From Terripilifer ovatus (lineage in GTDB: Bacteria; Pseudomonadota; Alphaproteobacteria; Rhizobiales; Beijerinckiaceae): a DNA stretch of 58,293 nucleotides. Below are positions 15,771 through 24,025 of this stretch, in pieces. Position numbers and translations under genes: made by a program. The stretch is from the NCBI GenBank assembly GCA_029222685.1, contig JARHVB010000081.1, positions 603 through 58,895 of the forward strand. The letters are read 5' to 3'. The notes below the pieces were generated by a model. It was not told the DNA's origin and did not search any database. It was given only the letters and a program-made list of their open reading frames with translations. The stretch's first letter is position 1. The number at the start of each line of letters is the position of its first letter.

Positions 15771-16466
15771 TCAGGCTGGATTGCGCGGCGCCTTGCGCGC
15801 CAGCCCGTCATAAAGATCGAGCATGCGTTCACGCCACGCCTGCACAGGGTCTTCGCCTTCGATCAGCATGACATGCGAGACGCAATGCGCCCACATGAAC
15901 ACGCCGAAGACGATGTAGTCGGCGAAGGCAGGCGTTGCACCGCAGATGAATTTTTGCCTGCCGAGCAGGTCGCGCAGCGGCGTCAGGGTCTGTTTGATGG
16001 CGGCCCGCCCGGCGTCCGGCGCCAGCGCGAAATTTTCGAGCGTGGTGCCGAAGCGCTGCTCGCGCGACGTCCTGAAATAGGGCTTGTCCTTATCGTCCAG
16101 GCCGTTGAACAGATCTGTGAGGATGGTCTTGAGGATGGGCGTCGACAAAGTCGTCTGCGCCCACGAGCGCACGAAATCCGTCAGTGCCAGCGCCTGGGGG
16201 CCGTCGATCAGCTTCGGCCGGTCAGCGTATGTCTCATCGAGATAGAGCGCGATGTCCCAGCTATCGTGGATGATCTTGTCGTTGTCGCGAATGACGGGAA
16301 CCAGCTTTTGTCCGGAAAATTCGATCTTGTGCTTTTCCATGAAACGGACCGGGATCGTTTCAAAGTCGAGGCCCTTGTGCGCCATCGCCATCCTGATGCG
16401 CCAGCAATAGGGTGAAAACCGCACGCGGTCGTCGCTTGCCGCAAGGTCGTACATTTCGATCGGCAT
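15771..16466 (-). CDS. glutathione S-transferase family protein (beta-etherase-like)
   Basis: A 231-residue GST. The thioredoxin-fold N-terminal domain (residues ~1-85) contains RFSPYCWRIRMAMAHKGL and the cis-Pro loop KLVPVIRDNDKIIHDSW. The all-helical C-terminal domain follows. The N-terminal pattern resembles fungal/bacterial Ure2p- and LigE-type enzymes that cleave beta-aryl ethers, but it could equally be a general detoxification GST. It is transcribed from its own start, with its stop facing the SDR gene. Confidence 0.87.
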   Translation of the reverse strand: MPIEMYDLAASDDRVRFSPYCWRIRMAMAHKGLDFETIPVRFMEKHKIEFSGQKLVPVIRDNDKIIHDSWDIALYLDETYADRPKLIDGPQALALTDFVRSWAQTTLSTPILKTILTDLFNGLDDKDKPYFRTSREQRFGTTLENFALAPDAGRAAIKQTLTPLRDLLGRQKFICGATPAFADYIVFGVFMWAHCVSHVMLIEGEDPVQAWRERMLDLYDGLARKAPRNPA

Positions 16467-16549
16467 CGTGATCCTCTATTCGGTGAGCTTATCCCGGTCC
16501 CTTATGAAGACGATCCGCGATTGCTGCAATCGCGGATCGAGTGGAACGC

Positions 16550-17422
16550 CTACACGCCGTGCGCCTTGAAGAAATCGAGCGCCCGCTTGAAGGCGAGTTC
16601 CGCATCCGCCTTACGATAGCTCGGGCGATAGTCGGCGTGGAAACCATGCGGCGCATCGGCGTAGACATGCAGCTCCGACTTGCTGCCGGCGGCCTTCAAC
16701 TCAGCCTGCATCTTCTCCACCTGATCGACCGGAATGCCGGGATCCTTGCCACCATAGGCGCCGATGACGGGAACCTTGACGTCCTTGGCGAAGTCGAGCG
16801 GGTTCTGCGGATGCAGATCGTCCTTCGGGCCGGAGAGCGGTCCATAGAACGCCGCGGCGGCCTTCAGACTTGGATTGTTCTTGGCGTAGAGCCACACCTG
16901 CCGGCCGCCCCAGCAGAAGCCGATCACCGCAAGCCGCGCCGTATCGGCCTTGCCGCTTGCCTTGGCGAAGGTGACGCAGGCGTCGAGATCGCCCTTCACC
17001 TGGCCATCCGGCACTTTCGCAACCACTTCGCTCAGCAACTTGGAGATATCGGTGTAAGCGCCCGGATTGCCCTGCCGCGCGTAAAGTTCCGGCGCGATGG
17101 CATAATAGCCGGCCTTCGCCAGGCGGCGGCAGACGTCCTTGATGTATTCGTGTACGCCGAAGACTTCCTGGATCACCAGCACGGTCGGGAACGGGCCGCC
17201 TGTCGCCGGGAACGCCCGGTAGGCGGGAATTTCGACGCCGCCGGAACTGACCTTCACTTCGCCTGCCGTCAGGCCGTCAGCCGATGTCGTGATCGTCTGC
17301 GCATTCAGCGGGCCGCTCGCCATGGTGAAGCCGGCCACGCAACTCGTCATGAAGACGAAACCTCGGCGATTGAGATCGAGCGGGGTCGGCGCGCTCAGCG
17401 ATTTCGAATGGGCGTCGTCCAT
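16550..17422 (-). CDS. dienelactone hydrolase family protein, Tat-exported
   Basis: A 290-residue alpha/beta hydrolase. The N-terminus holds a twin-arginine signal (LDLNRRGFVFMTSCVAGFTM) ending near LNAQ. The catalytic triad of the family is visible: Cys in IGFCWGGR, Asp in YGGKDPGIP and His in APHGFHAD. Classical enzymes open dienelactone to maleylacetate in the cytoplasm; exported relatives act on unknown esters or lactones in the periplasm. ATG 17422 is chosen because GGAG lies six bases upstream; an earlier ATG at 17440 lacks one. Confidence 0.9.
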   Translation of the reverse strand: MDDAHSKSLSAPTPLDLNRRGFVFMTSCVAGFTMASGPLNAQTITTSADGLTAGEVKVSSGGVEIPAYRAFPATGGPFPTVLVIQEVFGVHEYIKDVCRRLAKAGYYAIAPELYARQGNPGAYTDISKLLSEVVAKVPDGQVKGDLDACVTFAKASGKADTARLAVIGFCWGGRQVWLYAKNNPSLKAAAAFYGPLSGPKDDLHPQNPLDFAKDVKVPVIGAYGGKDPGIPVDQVEKMQAELKAAGSKSELHVYADAPHGFHADYRPSYRKADAELAFKRALDFFKAHGV

Positions 17423-17543
17423 GAGTGTCTCCTTGTTCATCGCCAGTCAAACAGCGGCGTCGCCGCAACTTCGGTGTACGACACAATAGTGGACGGGACG
17501 ATCAGACCAACGATCGCGCAAACACAAATCCGTGAGATTGGGC

Positions 17544-17918
17544 TCAGCTCTGCGGCAGCCGTTTTGGCGGCTTCATGAAAAACACCAGGAATGTCGCGCC
17601 ATGCGGGCAGCGCGCCGTATGCCGGCTTCCCGCCGGCCGCCAGACGAAGGTGCCGGCCGTACAGGCGCCCTGGTCGTCTTCCAGCGAACCTTCGAGAACG
17701 AAGGTCTGCTCAAGCTCGGGATGTTCGTGAAACGGGATGACGCCGCCGGGCTCCATCCGGAACAGAACGGTCGAGCGCCCGCTCGCCGGGTCGTCGTAGA
17801 GCACCTTGCGGAAGGCGCCGGGCAGGCCGGTCGGCTCCCAATCCATGGCCTTCGGGTCCACATAGACGCCCATCGGAACGGCGGCGGGCGCGTCCGGGGC
17901 GGTTTTGTCCTGCTGCAT
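17544..17918 (-). CDS. single-domain cupin protein (ChrR-like)
   Basis: A 124-residue protein with one cupin barrel. The metal site is IPFHEHPELEQTFVLEG followed by a second motif with His in SRHTARCPHG. It resembles ChrR-type cupins and small anti-sigma or oxygenase-like cupins. ATG 17918 follows AGGAGGAAATTCGCC, an excellent site. It is divergent from the NDUFA9-like gene with ~150 bases between. The function is not assignable; a zinc-binding sensor or a small dioxygenase are both possible. Confidence 0.8.
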   Translation of the reverse strand: MQQDKTAPDAPAAVPMGVYVDPKAMDWEPTGLPGAFRKVLYDDPASGRSTVLFRMEPGGVIPFHEHPELEQTFVLEGSLEDDQGACTAGTFVWRPAGSRHTARCPHGATFLVFFMKPPKRLPQS

Positions 17919-18075
17919 GGCGAATTTCCTCCTGGTTGCGGCCAGCATGCCATTGCCGTGGCGGGCTGTCGACGCGAGGCCGACATCGGGCAGGGGGTGC
18001 GGCGCAACATGATCTGTACAGCCGCCTCGCGCTGGACTAATCATCCGCGCAGATATCTTGGCGCGGGAACCGGAC

Positions 18076-19098
18076 ATGACAAATCCACTCGATAGATCGA
18101 CCCGGTTGGTCACTGTTTTCGGCGGTTCCGGCTTTGTCGGCCGCCATGTGGTGCGCGCGCTGGCACAGCGCGGCTGGCGCATCCGGGTTGCCTGCCGCAG
18201 GCCTGATCTCGCCTTCCATCTTCAGCCGATCGGCAAGGTCGGCCAGATTCACGCTGTTCAGGCCAATCTGCGTTATCCAGCCTCTGTGGCTTCGGCCGTT
18301 CATGGCGCCGAGGCAGTCGTCAATCTGGTCGGGATCCTGACCGAATCCGGGCGTCAGCGCTTCGATGCCGTCCACGGGTTCGGTGCCAATGTGGTGGCCC
18401 GCGCCGCCAAGGCCGCCGGCGCGGCGAGCCTGATCCAGATGTCCGCCATCGGCGCCGACGCCGAGTCGGCCTCCTCCTATGCCCGTTCCAAGGCGCAGGG
18501 CGAAGCAGCGGCGCGCAACTCTTACGCCGATGCGACGATCATCCGTCCCTCGATCGTTTTCGGCCCCGAGGACGACTTCTTCAATCGTTTCGCCGCCCTG
18601 GCGCGGCTGTCGCCGGTCCTGCCGCTGATCGGCGGCGGCGCGACGAAATTCCAGCCGGTCTATGTCGGCGACGTCGCCGAGGCGATCGCCCGCGTGCTCG
18701 ATGGGCAGGCAGCAGGAAAAACTTTGGAAGCCGGCAAGACCTGGGAACTCGGCGGTCCCGAGGTCCGGACCTTCCGCGAATTGCTGGAGTTCATCTGCAC
18801 CACCATCGGCCGCAAGCGCCTGCTGCTGCCGATGCCGTTCCCGCTTGCCCGCGCGCAGGCGTTCGGCAGCGAGATCGCCAATGCAGTGAGCCTCGGCCTT
18901 TATCCGAAAATACTGCACATGACCCGCGATCAGGTCACCCTGCTGCAGACCGACAATGTCGTTTCCGAAGCAGCGAAGGCTGCCGGCCTGACCCTGGAAG
19001 GCATGGGCATCGAGGCGGATTCCATTGAAGCGATCGTGCCGACCTATCTCTATCGCTTCCGCAAGAGCGGCCAGTTCGAGGCGCGCGCTACGGCATAA
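18076..19098 (+). CDS. NDUFA9-like SDR (complex I-associated atypical epimerase/dehydratase)
   Basis: A 340-residue extended/atypical SDR. The Rossmann motif is TVFGGSGFVGRHVVRAL at residues ~11-27, and the segment YARSKAQGEAA carries the Tyr/Lys of the family. In alphaproteobacteria this family corresponds to the 39-kDa accessory subunit of respiratory complex I (NDUFA9), which binds NADPH structurally. ATG 18076 is preferred; a TTG lies 18 bases upstream. It converges with the CysZ/EI24 gene, whose stop overlaps its end by 11 bases. Confidence 0.87.
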   Translation: MTNPLDRSTRLVTVFGGSGFVGRHVVRALAQRGWRIRVACRRPDLAFHLQPIGKVGQIHAVQANLRYPASVASAVHGAEAVVNLVGILTESGRQRFDAVHGFGANVVARAAKAAGAASLIQMSAIGADAESASSYARSKAQGEAAARNSYADATIIRPSIVFGPEDDFFNRFAALARLSPVLPLIGGGATKFQPVYVGDVAEAIARVLDGQAAGKTLEAGKTWELGGPEVRTFRELLEFICTTIGRKRLLLPMPFPLARAQAFGSEIANAVSLGLYPKILHMTRDQVTLLQTDNVVSEAAKAAGLTLEGMGIEADSIEAIVPTYLYRFRKSGQFEARATA

Positions 19099-19762
19099 CC
19101 TCATAGCTGCGCATCAGCCGTTTGTGGACGCGCACCATATAGGCCGTGCCGAACAGCGGCGTCAGCAGGTTGACGATCGGCACCGCCAGAAACATCGCGA
19201 TCGGCATGCCGCAGATGAACAGATAGACCGCATGGCGTTGCCGCAGCGCGCGGACGTCTTCTATCGGGTGATAGCGCAGCGCCGCCAGTTCGAAATATTC
19301 GCGTCCGGCCAGATAGGCGTTGGCGACGAAGAAGGCGATGACGTTGATTCCCGGCAGAAGCAGCAGCATAAGCGCCAGAAGGTTCACGAACAGCGAAACC
19401 GCCGCGAATTTCGAGGCGAGCCAGACCGCCTGACCGGCGGGCAGGGGTCGCCCGGGTGGGCCTGCGGGATCGCTTTCGCGTTCGGCATGTTCAGCCAGTT
19501 CGTCGAGAAAGAAACCGGCGACGAGCGACGACACCGGCGCCACCAGGAAGGCCATGCCGACGAACAGGCCGAGGCCGGTCAGGATCGACAGCGCCGTCGC
19601 GACCCACGGCCACGGTACCGAAATATAGCTGACGATGAGATGGTCGAGCCCGGCCCAGACCAGGACGAGCAGCACGAGTGTCAGCGCCAATACCTTTGCC
19701 AGCGCCCGTCGATAGGGCGGCGAAAAGATTTGCGGCAGGGCGTCGGCGACGGATTGCAACAT
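19088..19762 (-). CDS. EI24/CysZ-like membrane protein
   Basis: A 224-residue inner-membrane protein with four to five long hydrophobic segments and the EI24/CysZ family pattern (LPGINVIAFFVANAYLAGREYFELAALRY). CysZ proteins carry sulfate across the inner membrane; many relatives remain uncharacterised. No sulfur genes are nearby. The start at 19762 follows GGAGATCATTCC. It is divergent from malonyl-CoA decarboxylase, with ~220 bases between that must hold both promoters. Confidence 0.82.
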   Translation of the reverse strand: MLQSVADALPQIFSPPYRRALAKVLALTLVLLVLVWAGLDHLIVSYISVPWPWVATALSILTGLGLFVGMAFLVAPVSSLVAGFFLDELAEHAERESDPAGPPGRPLPAGQAVWLASKFAAVSLFVNLLALMLLLLPGINVIAFFVANAYLAGREYFELAALRYHPIEDVRALRQRHAVYLFICGMPIAMFLAVPIVNLLTPLFGTAYMVRVHKRLMRSYEVMP

Positions 19763-19982
19763 GGAATGATCTCCGTCACCGGAAAGTGGCGTGCGCCGGC
19801 CCACTGCGCAAGTGGGCGCAAGAAAGTCCGGAAGGCTCACTGCGTATTGTTCGGGCTGGCGCTTCGCCTTCATCGTGCATAAATTTGATGGTGCTATCCT
19901 CCTTGGATGATCGCTGGGAATCTGGCGGGCAAGCGCGCCTCGGAGCCGGTGCGGCGCACGAAGAAAGGCTGTGGGAGAAAAA

Positions 19983-21353
19983 ATGAGCAATGCCTTCTTT
20001 TCGGACCTCCTGACGTCGATTGCCGAGCGCGGTCGCACCCTGCTGAGGCTCGAAAACGCGCAGATCGACCCGCAGACCCGGGTATCCGATCTCGTCGGCC
20101 TCTGCGAAAAACTGCTGTCGGGCCGTGGCGAAGCCTCGGGGACGGCGCTGGCGCGCGAGGTGCTCGATCGTTACGCCCAGCTCGACGAGTTGGGCCGGCA
20201 GAAGTTCTTCTATCTGCTTGCCAGCGATTTCGGCCCGGATGTGGCCAGGCTCGGCGCGGCGCTCGACGTGTGGAGCCGCGAGCAGAGCGATATCGCCGCC
20301 ACCGACCTTCACTATGCATCCGAGCCGCGCCGCCAGGAATTGCTGCGCCGGCTGAACCGCGCACCGGGCGGCACCGCGGCGCTGGTCGACATGCGCGAAC
20401 ATCTGCTCGAACTGAGGGCGGCCAATCCGGAATTCAAGGCGATCGATCGCGATCTCATCCATTTGCTGACGTCCTGGTTCAATCGTGGCTTTCTGGTTTT
20501 GCGCCGGATCAACTGGGCGACGCCGGCCAATGTGCTGGAAAAAATCATCCGCTACGAAGCGGTGCACGCCATTCACGATTGGGACGATCTGCGCCGCCGA
20601 ATCGATCCGGTCGACCGGCGCTGCTACGCCTTCTTTCATCCCGCCATGCTCGATGAACCGCTGATCTTCGTCGAAGTGGCGCTGACGGCCGAAATCCCCG
20701 GCGCCATTCAGCCGCTGCTGGCGTCCGAACGCGAGATCGTGCCGCTCAGCAAGGCGCGCACCGCCGCCTTTTATTCGATTTCCAACTGCCAGCAGGGCCT
20801 CAACGGCATTTCCTTCGGCAATTTCCTCATCAAGCAGGTGGTCGAGGAATTGCGGCGCGAATTGCCCAAACTTGAAACCTTCGTCACCCTGTCGCCGGTG
20901 CCGGGGTTCATGCGATGGTTGGGGAGCAAGGGCAAAACCCTCGTAGGCGCCGACGACCTTCCCGTCATCGAAAGTCTCGACGATCCCACCTGGCCGCAGG
21001 ACAAGCAATTCGCCGTGCGCGCGAAGACACTGTTGGAACCGCTCGCGGTGCAATATTTTCTCGAGGAGCGCTCGTCCAACGGCAGGGCGCTTGATTCGGT
21101 CGCCCGGTTTCACCTGGGCAACGGCGCCCGGCTGGAGCGGATCGACTGGCTCGGCGACACATCGCACAAAGGAATGCTTGAATCCGCCGGCCTGATGGTG
21201 AATTACCTCTACGACCTCGACGAGATCGAGAAAAACCACGAGGCTTACGCCAACCAGGGAGAAATCGTCGCCTCTTCGGCGGTCCGGAAAATGTTGAAAT
21301 CCGGCACACGCGGATGGCGGTCGACGGCACCCTCGGTCAAGGCACAGACCTGA
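19983..21353 (+). CDS. matA: malonyl-CoA decarboxylase
   Basis: A 456-residue malonyl-CoA decarboxylase, converting malonyl-CoA to acetyl-CoA and CO2. The helical N-terminal domain spans about residues 1-170. The GNAT-like catalytic domain follows, with SISNCQQGLNGISFGNFLIK, the catalytic Ser in TLSPVPGF and the catalytic His in ARFHLGNGARLERI. The start at 19983 follows GTGGGAGAAAAA. matB starts 15 bases after its stop, so the pair forms the malonate-to-acetyl-CoA route of rhizobia. The dicarboxylate carrier MatC and regulator MatR are absent from the flanks. Confidence 0.95.
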   Translation: MSNAFFSDLLTSIAERGRTLLRLENAQIDPQTRVSDLVGLCEKLLSGRGEASGTALAREVLDRYAQLDELGRQKFFYLLASDFGPDVARLGAALDVWSREQSDIAATDLHYASEPRRQELLRRLNRAPGGTAALVDMREHLLELRAANPEFKAIDRDLIHLLTSWFNRGFLVLRRINWATPANVLEKIIRYEAVHAIHDWDDLRRRIDPVDRRCYAFFHPAMLDEPLIFVEVALTAEIPGAIQPLLASEREIVPLSKARTAAFYSISNCQQGLNGISFGNFLIKQVVEELRRELPKLETFVTLSPVPGFMRWLGSKGKTLVGADDLPVIESLDDPTWPQDKQFAVRAKTLLEPLAVQYFLEERSSNGRALDSVARFHLGNGARLERIDWLGDTSHKGMLESAGLMVNYLYDLDEIEKNHEAYANQGEIVASSAVRKMLKSGTRGWRSTAPSVKAQT

Positions 21354-21368
21354 CGAGATAATAGACCC

Positions 21369-22883
21369 ATGCCGTCATACCTTTACGACCTGATCGCCCG
21401 CAGCAGCCCCTCGCCTGACAAGGTTTTCATCGAGACGCCCGAGGGCCGCAAGATCACCTACGGCGGCCTCGACGAAGGATCGGCCCGGTTCGCCAATGCG
21501 CTGGTATCACTGGGCGTCGTGGCCGGTGATCGCGTGGCGGTACAGGTGGACAAATCGCCGGATGCGGTTCTGCTCTATCTGGCCTGCCTGCGCGCCGGCG
21601 CGGTGTTTCTGCCCCTCAACACCGCCTATACGCCGGCGGAAATCGAATATTTCCTCGGTGACGCCAAGCCGCGGGTTTTCGTCTGCGAGCCGCAGAACCG
21701 CGACAAGCTGGCCGCCGTGGCCGAGAAAGCCGGCGCAAAGATCGAAACGCTCGGCACCAGGGAAGACGGCTCGCTGATCGACCGCGGCAGGACGCAGCCT
21801 TCGACATTCACAGATGTCGAGCGTGGCAAGGACGATCTGGCTGCAATCCTTTACACATCCGGCACCACCGGCCGCTCCAAGGGCGCCATGCTGAGCCATG
21901 ACAATCTGGCGTCCAATGCGCTGACCCTGGTCGACTACTGGCGCTTCAGCAAGGACGACGTGCTGATCCACGCACTGCCGATCTACCACACCCACGGCCT
22001 CTTCGTGGCGATCAACACCCTGCTGCTCGCCGGCGGCTCGCTGCTGTTCCTGCCCAAGCTCGATGCCGATCAGATCATGAAGCTGATGCCGCGCGCCACC
22101 GCGATGATGGGCGTGCCGACATTCTACACGCGCCTGCTGCAGCATCCCGGCCTCAACCGTGACGCGACGAAACACATGCGCCTGTTCATTTCCGGTTCCG
22201 CGCCGCTTCTGGCCGAGACGCACCGCGAGTGGAGCGAGCGCACCGGTCATGCCATTCTCGAACGCTATGGCATGACCGAAACCAACATGAACACGTCGAA
22301 TCCCTATGACGGCGCCCGCATCGCCGGCACGGTCGGATTTCCGCTGCCGGGCGTCAGCGCCCGCATCGTCGATCCGGAGACGGGTAAGGAAATGCCGCGC
22401 GGCGAGATCGGCATGATCGAGGTCAAGGGCCCGAACGTGTTCAAGGGCTATTGGCAGATGCCGGAGAAGACCAAGGCCGAGTTCCGCGACGACGGCTATT
22501 TCATCACCGGCGATCTCGGCCGCATCGATGACAAGGGCTATGTCCACATCGTCGGCCGCGACAAGGACCTCGTCATCACCGGCGGCTTCAATGTCTATCC
22601 GATCGAGGTCGAGACCGAGATCGACGGCATGGCGGGCGTCGTCGAAAGCGCCGTGATCGGTGTGCAGCATCCCGATTTCGGCGAGGGCGTCACCGCAGTC
22701 GTCGTGCCGAAGAAGGGCGCAAATCTCGACGAGAAAGCCGTCATCGCCGCGTTGGAACAGCGCCTCGCCAAGTTTAAACTCCCGAAGCGCGTGTTCTTCG
22801 TCGAGGAATTGCCGCGCAACGCCATGGGCAAGGTGCAGAAGGCGGCGCTGCGGCAGACATACGCGGATTTGTATAAGAAGTAA
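21369..22883 (+). CDS. matB: malonyl-CoA synthetase
   Basis: A 504-residue AMP-forming acyl-CoA synthetase. The P-loop is ILYTSGTTGRSKGAMLSH, followed by ERYGMTETNM, GDLGRID, the hinge RDKDLVITGGFNVYP and the C-terminal lysine region GKVQKAALR. Length and motif details match MatB, which ligates CoA to malonate. It is placed directly behind malonyl-CoA decarboxylase as in rhizobial mat operons. An inverted pair of interspersed palindromes follows and separates it from the convergent oxidoreductase gene. Confidence 0.94.
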   Translation: MPSYLYDLIARSSPSPDKVFIETPEGRKITYGGLDEGSARFANALVSLGVVAGDRVAVQVDKSPDAVLLYLACLRAGAVFLPLNTAYTPAEIEYFLGDAKPRVFVCEPQNRDKLAAVAEKAGAKIETLGTREDGSLIDRGRTQPSTFTDVERGKDDLAAILYTSGTTGRSKGAMLSHDNLASNALTLVDYWRFSKDDVLIHALPIYHTHGLFVAINTLLLAGGSLLFLPKLDADQIMKLMPRATAMMGVPTFYTRLLQHPGLNRDATKHMRLFISGSAPLLAETHREWSERTGHAILERYGMTETNMNTSNPYDGARIAGTVGFPLPGVSARIVDPETGKEMPRGEIGMIEVKGPNVFKGYWQMPEKTKAEFRDDGYFITGDLGRIDDKGYVHIVGRDKDLVITGGFNVYPIEVETEIDGMAGVVESAVIGVQHPDFGEGVTAVVVPKKGANLDEKAVIAALEQRLAKFKLPKRVFFVEELPRNAMGKVQKAALRQTYADLYKK

Positions 22884-22896
22884 GCGTCGGCCTTAC

Positions 22897-22944
22897 GCCC
22901 TCGTCCTTCGAGACACCTGCTTCGCAGGCTCCTCAGGATGAGGG
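22897..22944. repeat. interspersed palindrome, type A copy 1
   Basis: A REP-like palindrome with outer arms CCCTCGTCCTTCGAGAC and GCTCCTCAGGATGAGGGC. It lies between convergent matB and the oxidoreductase. It is one half of an inverted pair with the copy at 22976-23022, and a related partial copy occurs at 57905-57954. Confidence 0.75.
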
Positions 22945-22975
22945 CTTCTTGTTTAATTGGACAAGCTGTCAAAAG

Positions 22976-23022
22976 CCCCCATCCTGAGGAGCGCCTGAAA
23001 GGCGCGTCTCGAAGGAGAGGGC
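22976..23022. repeat. interspersed palindrome, type A copy 2 (inverted)
   Basis: The same element as at 22897-22944 in the opposite orientation: CCATCCTGAGGAGCGCC, a GAAA loop, then GGCGCGTCTCGAAGGAG. The 32-base spacer is AT-richer. The pair resembles a BIME and could stop transcription from both convergent genes. Confidence 0.75.
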
Positions 23023-23033
23023 GTCAGCCTCGA

Positions 23034-24005
23034 TCAAACGTTCAGCACGATCTTCCCGATATGCGTGTTCCTGCGCATATAGTCCTGCGCCGCCAGCGCT
23101 TCATCGAGCGTGAACGTGCGGTCGACGATCGGCTTGAACTGTCCCGACGCGATGGCAGATCCAAGATCGGCCCAGGCGCGCCGGGTGATTTCGAATTTTT
23201 CCTCCGGCGAGCGCGTGCGGAAGGTGACGCCGATCAGCTTGAGGCGTTTCAGCGCGATCTTGTCGAGATCGATCTGGTCCGCCTTGCCGCCGAGCCGGCC
23301 GATGCTGACGATACGGCCCTTCACGGCGGCAGCATCCATGAGATCGTTGAGCATGCCGGCGCCGACATTGTCGGCGGCGACATCAATGCCCTTCTTGCCG
23401 GTCGCGGCCATGCAGGCTTCGGCAAGATTGTCCTTTCCGGCGACGATGGCAAGATCGAGGCCGACATCCTTGAGCCGCGTCAGCTTGCTTGCATCGCGCG
23501 AAGTGCCAGCAACGAGGCTGGCGCCCAGCGTCTTGGCGATCTGGATCATCGTCGTGCCGACGCCGGCGGTGACGCCGGTGATGAGTACGCTATCGCCCTT
23601 CTTCAATTCGCCATTGCTGACGAGCGCGTCGTGACCGGTCGAGATGAACACCGGCAGCGCCGCGCCTTCGACGAAGCTCAGATGCTTGGGCATGCGGAAT
23701 CCGGCGCGATAGTCGACCAGCGCCTTCTCGGCATAGGCCCTGGTGGTCATCGACATGACGCGGTCGCCGGGCGCGAAGCCCTTGACGTCGGCGCCTACCG
23801 AAATCACTTCGCCGGCCACTTCCATGCCGGCGATATTGGCGTCCGGATTGTCAGGATTGCCGATGGCGCGGCTCAGATCCGCGCGGTTGAGGCCGATGGC
23901 CTTCACGGCGACGAGAAGATCGTTCTTGCCCGGCGTCGGATCGGGCACGTTGCGGATTTCCAGCGTCGGGCCATTGGCGCCCTTCGCATTGATGGCGGCT
24001 TTCAT
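23034..24005 (-). CDS. zinc-type alcohol dehydrogenase/quinone oxidoreductase family protein
   Basis: A 323-residue medium-chain dehydrogenase/reductase. The GroES-like N-terminal domain contains GLNRADLSRAIG and GMEVAGEVISVG. The cofactor domain has VLITGVTAGVGTTMIQIAKTLGA. It lacks the zinc-ligand cysteines of alcohol dehydrogenases, so it fits the NADPH:quinone (enone) reductase group. It is the last gene of a minus-strand unit (acyl-CoA synthetase, acyl-CoA dehydrogenase, Bug protein, this). It could reduce an enone intermediate from the acyl-CoA steps; this is inference. Confidence 0.9.
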   Translation of the reverse strand: MKAAINAKGANGPTLEIRNVPDPTPGKNDLLVAVKAIGLNRADLSRAIGNPDNPDANIAGMEVAGEVISVGADVKGFAPGDRVMSMTTRAYAEKALVDYRAGFRMPKHLSFVEGAALPVFISTGHDALVSNGELKKGDSVLITGVTAGVGTTMIQIAKTLGASLVAGTSRDASKLTRLKDVGLDLAIVAGKDNLAEACMAATGKKGIDVAADNVGAGMLNDLMDAAAVKGRIVSIGRLGGKADQIDLDKIALKRLKLIGVTFRTRSPEEKFEITRRAWADLGSAIASGQFKPIVDRTFTLDEALAAQDYMRRNTHIGKIVLNV

Positions 24006-24025
24006 AGTTCGATCTGCCTTTGGTT

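Noticed and set aside
15771..16466. Naming the GST ligE/ligF
   Set aside because: The N-terminal pattern is only reminiscent of beta-etherases, and no other lignin-ether genes (such as lig dehydrogenases) are adjacent.
22897..23022. CRISPR-like or integron-like reading of the paired palindromes
   Set aside because: Only two copies in opposite orientation, no regular spacers and no cas or integrase gene; it fits a REP/BIME element.
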